A stretch of DNA of 19,176 nt from Actinobacteria bacterium 13_2_20CM_68_14 (lineage in GTDB: Bacteria; Actinomycetota; Thermoleophilia; Gaiellales; Gaiellaceae). Numbering within the stretch: the first letter of the stretch is position 1; each line of letters opens with the position of its first letter. The notes beneath the pieces are model-generated. The model did not search any database. It saw only the letters and a program-made list of their open reading frames with translations, and was not told where the DNA came from. Position numbers and translations under genes: made by a program. The DNA is taken from assembly GCA_001914705.1 (NCBI GenBank), contig MNDB01000034.1, forward strand, positions 1 to 19,176, given 5' to 3'. This document shows, piece after piece, positions 12,832 through 19,176 of this stretch.

Positions 12832-13646
12832 TCGATCTCGAGCGAGGCGAAGCGCCGCTCCGCGATCCTCCGTCCGACCTCTGCGGCGACGACCACCGCG
12901 AGCGAGAGGATGAGGACGACCACCGCGACGGCGATCACCTGCGGAAGCTGGCTCGGAAAGCGCAGCGCGGAGTAGAGATAGATCGGGAACGTGACCCGCG
13001 TACCAACGACGAACGACGCCACTGCGTACTCGTCGAACGATGTCGTGAAAGCGATCAGGAAGGCCGAAACGACCGCCGGCAAAATCAGCGGCAGAGTGAT
13101 CGAGCGGAAGGTCCGGAGGCGGCTCGCGCCGAGGTCGAACGCCGCCTCGTCGAGCGAGACGTCGATCTGGTCGAGGCGTGGCACGAGGACGAGGATCGTG
13201 TAGGGCAGGCTGATGACGATGTGCCCGATCACCACCGTCAGGAGCGAGCGCGGCACCCCGAGCGTGTGAAAGAGAAGTAGCAGGGAGATCCCGAAAACCA
13301 CGTACGGGATCACCAGCGGGCTCAGCAGCAGTGCGGAGACGGCAGCCTTCCCGCGGAAGAACCGGCGGGTCAGCGCCATCGAGGCGAGAACGCCGAGCAC
13401 CACCGCGCCTGCGCTCGACACTGCCGCGATGATCGCGCTCGTTTCCAGTGCTGCCTTGATCTCGGAGTTGCCGAGGAACTCGCGGTACCAGTGCAGCGTG
13501 AACCCGGAGAGCGGGAAGGTGGGCACGGCCGACTTGTTGAACGAGAAGATCAACAGGATCGCGATCGGCGCGTACAGGAAGACGACAACCAGGGTGAAGA
13601 AAACCCGTAGAAGCCGTGCGCCGTTCTTTGAGAGGGCGACGTCCAT
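12828..13646 (-). CDS. potC: Polyamine-type ABC importer permease (PotC-like)
   Basis: The 272-residue inner-membrane protein has six predicted spans and the EAA loop DEAAFDLGASRLRTFRSITLPLILP, which docks to the ATPase. The opening FFTLVVVFLYAPIAILLIFSFN and the phrase TLHWYREFL are typical of PotC. It is the second of two permease genes: its ATG follows the stop of the PotB-like gene with no gap (TAGATG), so translation is coupled. Its stop overlaps the convergent potA-like stop by 4 bases. Substrate by family: putrescine or spermidine, unproven here. Confidence 0.9.
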   Translation of the reverse strand: MDVALSKNGARLLRVFFTLVVVFLYAPIAILLIFSFNKSAVPTFPLSGFTLHWYREFLGNSEIKAALETSAIIAAVSSAGAVVLGVLASMALTRRFFRGKAAVSALLLSPLVIPYVVFGISLLLLFHTLGVPRSLLTVVIGHIVISLPYTILVLVPRLDQIDVSLDEAAFDLGASRLRTFRSITLPLILPAVVSAFLIAFTTSFDEYAVASFVVGTRVTFPIYLYSALRFPSQLPQVIAVAVVVLILSLAVVVAAEVGRRIAERRFASLEID

Positions 13647-14561
13647 CTAGTCCGCAGCCACCTGGCGGGGCTGGAGGAATCGCGCAAAGACGACGGTGAG
13701 GACGGCGACCACGCCGAGCAGGAAGATCGCAAGCACCGAACCCGTCTCCCAGTCGGGGAAGCCGGTTCCGAACAGGTCGACGATCTGGTTCCCGTACATG
13801 TAGCCGTTTGCGCCACCCACCAGCGACGGCGTGACGAACTCGCCGAGCGTCGGTATGAACACGAAGAGGAAGGCTGCGACGACGCCGGGCAACGAGAGCG
13901 GCAGCGTCACCCGACGGAAGGCCTGCAGACGGCTGGCCCCCAGATCGCTCGCGGCCTCGAGCAGACGTCGGTCGAGGCTCTCGAGCGAGACGAAGATCGG
14001 GAGAGCCACGAACGGGAGCCAGATGTAGCCGAGGACCAGCATGACCGCGAACCTGCTGTAGAGAAGCTGGGAAAGCGGGTGGTCCGGAGAGCGGAGGCCC
14101 GTCCAAAACAGGAACGTATTGACGACCCCCTGGTTGCCGAGGATCACCTTCCAGGCAAGGACGCGAAGGAGGTAGCTCGTCAGGAAGGGAGCGATCAGCA
14201 GAAGCAAGAGGATGTACTTGCGCTTCGTCCCGGAGAGCGCCAGGTAGTACGCCAGCGGGTAGGCAAGGACAACGACGATCGCAGAGACCGTCAACGACAT
14301 CCGTACGGACTTCCAAAACAGCCGCAGGTACACCGAGCTGTGCAAGAAGTCGCGCCAAGCGGTCAGCGTGAAGCTGTGCGGGCCGGGGTCGAGCGAGTAG
14401 ACGTCGAAGCTGTACGCGGCGACGATTCCGATCGGCACGAGAAAGAACACGGCCAGCCACGCGAGAGGCAGGCCGAGCAAGGTCGGCGTCGTCAGGTCGA
14501 CCCGCAGTCGTCTCCGGCGGGGGATGTGCCCCCGCGAACTACCGGCGTCGGCAATCGCCAT
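13647..14561 (-). CDS. potB: Polyamine-type ABC importer permease (PotB-like)
   Basis: The 304-residue protein has a 25-residue basic cytoplasmic N-terminus and then six membrane spans beginning with LLGLPLAWLAVFFLVPIGIV. The EAA loop LEAASDLGASRLQAFRRVTLPLSLPG is conserved, as is PTLGEFVTPSLVGGANGYM, characteristic of PotB/PotH permeases. It starts 17 bases after the stop of the binding-protein gene and has no strong ribosome-binding site. It pairs with the PotC-like protein to form the channel. Confidence 0.9.
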   Translation of the reverse strand: MAIADAGSSRGHIPRRRRLRVDLTTPTLLGLPLAWLAVFFLVPIGIVAAYSFDVYSLDPGPHSFTLTAWRDFLHSSVYLRLFWKSVRMSLTVSAIVVVLAYPLAYYLALSGTKRKYILLLLLIAPFLTSYLLRVLAWKVILGNQGVVNTFLFWTGLRSPDHPLSQLLYSRFAVMLVLGYIWLPFVALPIFVSLESLDRRLLEAASDLGASRLQAFRRVTLPLSLPGVVAAFLFVFIPTLGEFVTPSLVGGANGYMYGNQIVDLFGTGFPDWETGSVLAIFLLGVVAVLTVVFARFLQPRQVAAD

Positions 14562-14578
14562 GCGTTACCGGGCGGTCG

Positions 14579-15688
14579 TCAGGAAGCCTTCACCTCTTCC
14601 CACATCCTGGCGTAGACCGCGCGGCGCGGGATGTCGCGGTCGAGGTGCGCGCTCGGCTCCGTGACTGCCTTGGGGTTGGTCAACTGCAGCGCCTTCAGCA
14701 GGTCGCTCGACGACGGCCGTGCGAGCGTGTTTGCATGCCCGTAGCCGTAGTTGTCCTCGAGCCACTTGCCCGACCGGGCGGAGCTCCAGGCGTTCACGTA
14801 CGCGTGCGCGAGGTTTGGTCGCGGAGATCCCTTGCGGAGCATGAACATGCCGACCCAGGCGATCGGCTTTTCCTTGGGACGCATGTAGACGACCTTCAGC
14901 TTTTTCTTCTTCATCTGGACCCAGTCGTTCGGCCAGGCGTAGGCGATCCAGAGGTCGCCCGAGCCGAAGGCCTCCCACAGGTTGGTTTCGGACGACCAGA
15001 TCAGACGGACGAGGTGCTTCTTCGACATGAGGAACTTCTGGGATCGCTTGAGCTGGGCGTCCGTTTGCCGCCACGGCTTGTCGAACCCGAGGTAGAGACC
15101 GGCAATGGTGAGCATCTCGAGGTCGTCGAACCAGGAGATCTTGCCCTTGTATCGCTCGTCGAAAAGGAGGCCCCACGAACGGGCCTTCGGCGTCACCTTG
15201 TCGCTTCTGTAGAGGATGGCGTCGAAGCCCCAGTCATCCGGGATCCCGTACTGCTTTCCCTTGTACTGGCCGGCCTTGACCATGAACGGGTTCAGGTGCT
15301 TGAAGTTCGAGATCAGCTTCGGGTCCCAAGGCTGGACGAGGCCGCTCGTCGCGAAGTACTTGACCCAGCCGACGTAGGGCCGGAAGAGGTCGGGTTTGAG
15401 CCCGGCGTGGATCTTTGCCAGTGCGTCGGATTCGTTGGTCATATACGTGAATTGGGGTTTGTTCTTGGGGTGCGTCTTCACGTACTGCGCGAACATGGCT
15501 TGGCCACCGTCGTTGCCGTACCCCGCCCAGTCGAGCACCTGCAGCCGTCCCGATTCTGCGTTCAGCCAGTCGAGCGCAGCCTGCGCCTTATCTGCCCGAC
15601 TGAGTAGACCGGCTCCGCCGGCGGCGGCCGCGAGTCTCAAGAGGTGTTCGCGGCTCAGCCGTCGTTCCGTTGCCTCCTGCTTATCCAC
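14579..15688 (-). CDS. potD: Extracellular substrate-binding protein (PotD-like), probable Tat substrate
   Basis: The 369-residue protein belongs to the polyamine-binding PotD/PotF group of periplasmic-type binding proteins: LQVLDWAGYGNDGGQAMF near the start, then PDLFRPYVGWVKYF, IPDDWGFDAILYRSD and a late GDLWIAYAWPNDW. The N-terminus reads ERRLSREHLLRLAAAAGGAG, a twin-arginine signal in place of a lipobox, so export is probably by the Tat route and no lipid anchor is evident. The GTG start at 15688 is well supported by GAAGGAGG 7 bases upstream. The gene lies 21 bases after the regulator gene and before the two permease genes. The ligand is probably a polyamine or similar cation; binding-site residues were not verified. 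Confidence 0.88.
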   Translation of the reverse strand: MDKQEATERRLSREHLLRLAAAAGGAGLLSRADKAQAALDWLNAESGRLQVLDWAGYGNDGGQAMFAQYVKTHPKNKPQFTYMTNESDALAKIHAGLKPDLFRPYVGWVKYFATSGLVQPWDPKLISNFKHLNPFMVKAGQYKGKQYGIPDDWGFDAILYRSDKVTPKARSWGLLFDERYKGKISWFDDLEMLTIAGLYLGFDKPWRQTDAQLKRSQKFLMSKKHLVRLIWSSETNLWEAFGSGDLWIAYAWPNDWVQMKKKKLKVVYMRPKEKPIAWVGMFMLRKGSPRPNLAHAYVNAWSSARSGKWLEDNYGYGHANTLARPSSSDLLKALQLTNPKAVTEPSAHLDRDIPRRAVYARMWEEVKAS

Positions 15689-15709
15689 GTGCGCTCCTCC
15701 TTCTTCCCC

Positions 15710-16285
15710 CTAGTAGCTGGGCGGGCTGATGATCCACATCACCTCTGCGAGCTCCTGGCCGACATTGGAGACACGGTGCGGCGTCGAGCTGTGGTAGACG
15801 ATGCTGTCCCCTGGCTCGAGCTCGAAGAGCTCGCCGCCGAGCTCAAGCTGCACCGTCCCGGATTGGACGACGAACAGCTCCTCGGAGTCCCCGTGTGCGT
15901 AGGGCTCCGTCCCCGTCGACCCCCCCAACTCGAGCTCCCCGGCGAAGACCTCGAGGTGATGAAGCGGCCCCGGCGTCAGGAGCAGCTTGCGACCGAGGAT
16001 TCCGAATGAGAGCGCCGGCCGGTCGTCACGCCGTAGCACCCTCGATCCGGGCGGGCCGTCCGGCTCGAACAGGTCGGCCATCGAGACGCCGAGCGCATCG
16101 GCGATCCGCCGCAGGGACGCAATGCTCGCACTCGATCGGCCGCGCTCGACCTGGCTCAGGAAGCTCTCGCTGAGACCCGACCGTTGCGCGATCTCACGGA
16201 GCGTGCAGCGCCGGAAGCGGCGAAGAGCCTGGAGTCGCTCGCCGACGTCGACTTCGGTTGAAACGTCGGGCGCGCTCGACGGCAT
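15710..16285 (-). CDS. XRE-family regulator with C-terminal cupin domain (PuuR-like)
   Basis: The 191-residue protein has an N-terminal helix-turn-helix of XRE type (about residues 15-72, LREIAQRSGLSESFLSQVERG) and a C-terminal cupin (about 108-188, HGDSEELFVVQSGTVQLELG and LEPGDSIVYHSSTPHRV). This architecture is typical of PuuR-like regulators that sense small molecules through the cupin and control polyamine or amino-acid genes. It is the first gene of the importer operon. The ATG at 16285 has AAGGAG 6 bases upstream. Its own promoter contains a palindrome filling the -35/-10 spacer, so autorepression is likely. The ligand is inferred from the neighbouring genes only. Confidence 0.9.
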   Translation of the reverse strand: MPSSAPDVSTEVDVGERLQALRRFRRCTLREIAQRSGLSESFLSQVERGRSSASIASLRRIADALGVSMADLFEPDGPPGSRVLRRDDRPALSFGILGRKLLLTPGPLHHLEVFAGELELGGSTGTEPYAHGDSEELFVVQSGTVQLELGGELFELEPGDSIVYHSSTPHRVSNVGQELAEVMWIISPPSY

Positions 16286-16324
16286 CCAGATCTCCTTAGA
16301 CCCCGTCGAAGGAAAACTGAAGCG

Positions 16325-16353
16325 ACACTACGACTTTCTTGAAGTCGCGTCAA
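16325..16353 (-). promoter_or_regulatory. Promoter of the regulator-importer operon
   Basis: On the reverse strand TTGACG (16353-16348), a 17-base spacer, then TAGTGT (16330-16325) form the best sigma-70-type promoter in the window. Transcription would start near 16318, leaving a leader of about 33 bases that contains the AAGGAG of the XRE-cupin gene. Confidence 0.65.
16331..16347. promoter_or_regulatory. Palindromic operator candidate in the promoter spacer
   Basis: CGACTT and AAGTCG flank 5 bases (TCTTG), so the 17-bp palindrome exactly occupies the spacer between the -35 and -10 boxes. A protein bound here would block RNA polymerase. The adjacent XRE-cupin regulator is the obvious candidate binder; this is inference. 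Confidence 0.5.
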
Positions 16354-16439
16354 CGCGGTGCTCCGCCGAGCTTGACATCGTCGAGGCCGCCCCAGGAAGA
16401 TGAGCCGCGGTATGGGTTCCGATCCGATGGAGGTGCGAA

Positions 16440-18005
16440 ATGAGGAAAGGCATCCCTCGAGCGGCGACCGCGGTTTCGGCCCTGATGATTCTTCTGATTC
16501 CGCTGGCCCCCGCGTCCGCTGCGCCGTACGCGACCACAGTTGTCTACCAGGCTTCGGGCACCCCTAGCCCGCCGGCGAATGGCAACAGCCCCTTCGCTTC
16601 GTGCGACATCTCGGGGTTCTTGATTCCTGGGGAAACCAACTACGTGAACACCGAACTCGAGCCCTGGGTCGCGGTGAACCCGACGAACCCCTTGAACATC
16701 ATCGGCGTCTACCAGCAGGACCGGTACACCCTCGGCGGGGCCCGCGGACTAGCAGCAGCGGTCACGCACAACGGCGGAACGACGTGGAGCTCGACGTATC
16801 CGCACTTCAGTAGCTGCGCGGGCGGAACCGAAGCGAACGGCGGCGACTTCCAGCGAGCCTCGGATCCCTGGGTCACCTTCTCCCCCAACGGCGACGCGTA
16901 TTTCATCAGCCTTTCGCTCACCTTCCTCGGTCCCGTCTCGACGACCGGAAGCGGGGTTTTGGTGAGCAAGTCCACTGACGGCGGCGACACGTGGAACAAC
17001 CCGGTAACGCTCGTCCGGAACACGGGTGACGCGGATGTGGCTCCCTTCTTCTTCAACGACAAGGAGTCCATCACAGCCGATCCGTTCAACTCGAACTACG
17101 TCTACGCGGTGTGGGATCGGCTCCGGAAGCCAGGCGAGGCTGAGAGCGTCAACGCTGAACACTCGTTTGCCTTTCGCGGCGACACGCTGTTCTCTCGGAC
17201 CACCAACGGCGGCCAGGCCTGGGAGCAGCCGCGGGCCATCTTCAAACGGACCAACAACGCAGGCACGATCGGGAATCAGATCGCAGTGCTTCCAAACGGG
17301 ACGCTCGTCGATATCTTCGACTCTCTCCAGGGCTCGGGGAAGAACATCCCCGGATTCGACATCCAGGTGCAGCGGTCGACGGACCATGGGGCGACCTGGT
17401 CGGAACCCATCGAAGTGGCCCCGGAGCGTGCTGTGCGGGTGTTCGACCCGGACAGAGGTAGCTCGGTACGGGCGGGAGGCGGCTTGCCGGACATCGCCGC
17501 CGACCTGAATCCGACGAGCCCGGGCTACGGCAACCTCTACGCCGTCTGGGGCGACAGCTTCGGCAGCGAGAAGGTCAAGTCGAATTTCCACAGCACCGTC
17601 GTCTTCACGGAGTCCACCGACGGAGGCCTGACGTGGTCGCCGCTGTCGCGGGTCGACCAGTCTCCCGGCGACGTCCAGGCCTTCACGCCGTCGGTTCACG
17701 TTGCAAGCGACGGCACGGTGGGAGTGACGTACTACGACTTCCGCAACAACACCCCGGCCACCGGGCTCCCCACCGACCAGTGGTTCATCCACTGCCATCC
17801 CACCACTGACTGCACCAATCCGGCGAACTGGGCGGGGAACCATGTGAGCGGCCCCTTCGACATCGAGAACGCTGCAACCGCCGGCGGCTTCTTCCTCGGC
17901 GACTACGAGGGCCTGGACTCGATCGGCACGACGTTCACGTCGTTCTTCTCCCAGACCACGGCGACGGACAAGGACAACGCCTACCTGGCGAGGATCTCTC
18001 CGTAA
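16440..18005 (+). CDS. Exported Asp-box (sialidase-like) propeller protein
   Basis: The 521-residue product has a Sec signal peptide (hydrophobic core about residues 9-24, cleavage near APASA-AP) and five Asp-box repeats: THNGGTTW (109-116), STDGGDTW (178-185), TTNGGQAW (254-261), STDHGATW (313-320) and STDGGLTW (392-399). These mark sialidase/BNR-type beta-propellers; related proteins are often annotated exo-alpha-sialidase. I could not identify the arginine triad or the nucleophilic Tyr/Glu of true sialidases, so enzymatic activity is unproven. Four cysteines (C55, C126, C452, C457) could form disulfides outside the cell. The ATG has GGAGG 6 bases upstream. The gene is divergent from the regulator-importer operon and is followed by a strong terminator hairpin. 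Confidence 0.85.
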   Translation: MRKGIPRAATAVSALMILLIPLAPASAAPYATTVVYQASGTPSPPANGNSPFASCDISGFLIPGETNYVNTELEPWVAVNPTNPLNIIGVYQQDRYTLGGARGLAAAVTHNGGTTWSSTYPHFSSCAGGTEANGGDFQRASDPWVTFSPNGDAYFISLSLTFLGPVSTTGSGVLVSKSTDGGDTWNNPVTLVRNTGDADVAPFFFNDKESITADPFNSNYVYAVWDRLRKPGEAESVNAEHSFAFRGDTLFSRTTNGGQAWEQPRAIFKRTNNAGTIGNQIAVLPNGTLVDIFDSLQGSGKNIPGFDIQVQRSTDHGATWSEPIEVAPERAVRVFDPDRGSSVRAGGGLPDIAADLNPTSPGYGNLYAVWGDSFGSEKVKSNFHSTVVFTESTDGGLTWSPLSRVDQSPGDVQAFTPSVHVASDGTVGVTYYDFRNNTPATGLPTDQWFIHCHPTTDCTNPANWAGNHVSGPFDIENAATAGGFFLGDYEGLDSIGTTFTSFFSQTTATDKDNAYLARISP

Positions 18006-18013
18006 CCGACAAA

Positions 18014-18058
18014 GCGTGGCGGTCCCGGCGAGAGCGAATGGCCGGGACCGCGGCACGC
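18014..18058 (+). terminator. Hairpin terminator after the first Asp-box gene
   Basis: CGGTCCCGGC (18020-18029) pairs with GCCGGGACCG (18041-18050) around an 11-base loop. The stem continues past a small bulge with GCGTG (18014-18018) and CACGC (18054-18058). It begins 9 bases after the stop codon. Only a short TT/CCCT stretch follows, as is common for terminators in GC-rich actinobacteria. Confidence 0.7.
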
Positions 18059-18270
18059 TTCCCTCGCGGCCGACCGCAAATGGAGCGAACAGACCATCGT
18101 GGGCGCCCAAAAGGCCGGGAAAGCGCTTGAGCGCCGCCTCCTGGTGGTTCGCGACCTCCCTACCCCGACTGCGCCTCGCCAAGCTTTCCTAAACTCCTCC
18201 TGGATTCAACAAGGCAGGCCGGGACCAGGCCGACAAGGGGAGATTCAGGGGTCGGAAAGGGGGTCGCCCT

Positions 18271-19176
18271 ATGAGGCGTCGCCTCCCACTCACACTCGCG
18301 CTGGTGCTGCTCGGCGGTGCGCTCGTCTTGGCGCCGGGCGCCCAGGGAAGCCACGCGATCGTGGGCCCGAACGCAAAGGTCACCAACGACAACAACAACG
18401 TCGACGGCGGGACCGGGAGCGTCACGCCGAGCAAGGATGCGCAGAACCGCCAGTCGAACGAGACGACGGTTGCGATCAGCCCGCTCCCTTCGCCGGTGAC
18501 CGGCCAGATCGGCGACATCGTCGCCGAGGCCGCCAATGACTACCGCATGGTGCCGCACTTTGGCGACACTTGGATGCCGATCTACCTCTCGTTCGACGGG
18601 GGGACGACCTGGTTCGGCAATCCGCCGTTCCCGCACGGCTTCAACACGATGGTTCCGGGCTTCCCGACCGACACTTCAGCCGCCGGACTTGCATCGCCGC
18701 TGCTCGGCCTCGACGGAGCCGGCGATCCCGTGATCCGCTTCGATCGGGCAGGCAACCTGCTCGTCGGTGGGATCGCCTTCAACCGGAACTTCGACCAGGG
18801 CGAGCGGCCGCTCGACACGGTCTCGTTCGTCGCCCGCTACCGCTTCACACCAGGGACTGCTGCGACAGCGAGCACGACCGCCTCGGCAGGTACACCACCG
18901 CACTTCACCTACCAAGGGACGAGCATCGTCGACCACGGTGCGGTCGGCTTCGCCGTTCCTGGACGTATCGGGTTCGCGGGCAACTTCACAGACAAGCCGT
19001 GGATGGACGTCGATCTGAACCCGACCTCATCAAGCCCCTGTTCGGGCAACGTCTACATGGCGGACACCAACTTCCACGGCGCCTTCGGCAGTTCGCCCGT
19101 CGTCTTCAGCCGCTCGACCGACGGGGGTGCGGCTTGGTCGCCTCCGCGGACGATTTCGAGCGGCGGTCAGCAGGCT
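18271..19176 (+). CDS. Second exported Asp-box (sialidase-like) protein, truncated at the right edge
   Basis: The frame is open from an ATG at 18271 to the end of the window (302 residues, no stop). It begins with a Sec signal peptide (MRRRLPLTLALVLLGGALVL, cleavage near APGAQG-SHA), followed by a low-complexity NDNNNVDGGTG stretch. Asp boxes SFDGGTTW (107-114) and STDGGAAW (282-289) are present, with FTDKPWMDVD...GNVYMAD between them; the preceding gene has a similar FNDKESITAD...NYVYAVW. The two are therefore paralogues in tandem. GGGGG lies 7 bases before the ATG as ribosome-binding site, and TAAACT at 18190-18195 is a weak -10 candidate. The terminator between the genes implies its own promoter. 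Function beyond the propeller fold is unknown. Confidence 0.85.
   Translation, partial: MRRRLPLTLALVLLGGALVLAPGAQGSHAIVGPNAKVTNDNNNVDGGTGSVTPSKDAQNRQSNETTVAISPLPSPVTGQIGDIVAEAANDYRMVPHFGDTWMPIYLSFDGGTTWFGNPPFPHGFNTMVPGFPTDTSAAGLASPLLGLDGAGDPVIRFDRAGNLLVGGIAFNRNFDQGERPLDTVSFVARYRFTPGTAATASTTASAGTPPHFTYQGTSIVDHGAVGFAVPGRIGFAGNFTDKPWMDVDLNPTSSSPCSGNVYMADTNFHGAFGSSPVVFSRSTDGGAAWSPPRTISSGGQQA

Noticed and set aside
12130..14460. A 776-codon open frame on the minus strand.
   Set aside because: It is Arg/Pro-rich out-of-frame translation running antisense to potA and out of frame with the potC and potB genes; long shadow frames are normal in GC-rich DNA.
16372..16377. A perfect TTGACA upstream of the first Asp-box gene on the plus strand.
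   Set aside because: No acceptable -10 box lies 16-19 bases downstream (the best is GAAGAT), so I do not call a promoter from it.
16749..18182. A 477-codon minus-strand open frame.
   Set aside because: It is antisense to the Asp-box protein gene, which has a signal peptide, ribosome-binding site, five motif repeats and a terminator.

Overview
The window is strongly GC-rich bacterial DNA with dense coding on both strands, short intergenic gaps, several 4-base gene overlaps and frequent GTG starts. The gene set includes a UdgX-type uracil-DNA glycosylase, a PAS-LuxR regulator, an arsenate reductase with the CP..PG signature, and many genes without a Shine-Dalgarno (SD) sequence but with a TAnnnT hexamer 6-9 bases before the start. 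Together these suggest an actinobacterium, perhaps of the Thermoleophilia/Gaiellales type. That assignment is inference; nothing here fixes the species. I see no insertion sequence, integrase, phage gene or CRISPR array, so this reads as ordinary chromosome.

Layout. Positions 1-762 (minus) hold a truncated R2-like ferritin-fold diiron protein. It diverges from a class I-type HMG-CoA reductase (916-2142), with a perfect 11-bp inverted repeat in the gap. A hotdog thioesterase follows (2247-2753); its short leader can form two competing hairpins. Next is an overlapping pair, a ring-cleaving VOC dioxygenase and an alpha/beta hydrolase (2791-4367, MhqO/MhqD-like). It meets tail-to-tail a minus-strand pair: a heme-oxygenase-like (CADD/PqqC-type) protein and a beta-hydroxyacid dehydrogenase (5776-4304). 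A lone exported protein (5910-7259) is followed by a minus-strand unit of tRNA-Cys(GCA), ABC ATPase and ABC-2 permease (9142-7266). Divergent from the tRNA is udgX (9187-9825). Then come a small membrane protein and a Flp pilin (minus, 10252-9822) and arsenate reductase (10461-10865).

The right half is a polyamine-type ABC importer. The ATPase gene (potA-like, 11713-12831) lies divergent from a PAS-LuxR regulator (10972-11673). It converges on the rest of the system, a minus-strand operon of XRE-cupin regulator, substrate-binding protein and two permeases (16285-12828). That operon has the best promoter in the window, with a palindrome exactly filling the -35/-10 spacer, which suggests autoregulation. 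Divergent from it are two tandem exported Asp-box (sialidase-like propeller) proteins. A strong hairpin terminator separates them, and the second runs off the right edge.

The most interesting items are the CADD-like protein, which keeps most of the metal-site and sacrificial-residue pattern of the self-sacrificing pABA synthase; the orphan HMG-CoA reductase; the covalent-type UdgX; the two-hairpin leader; the operator-in-spacer promoter; and the widespread leaderless-start signature. I do not see a clearly new multigene defence or mobile system.
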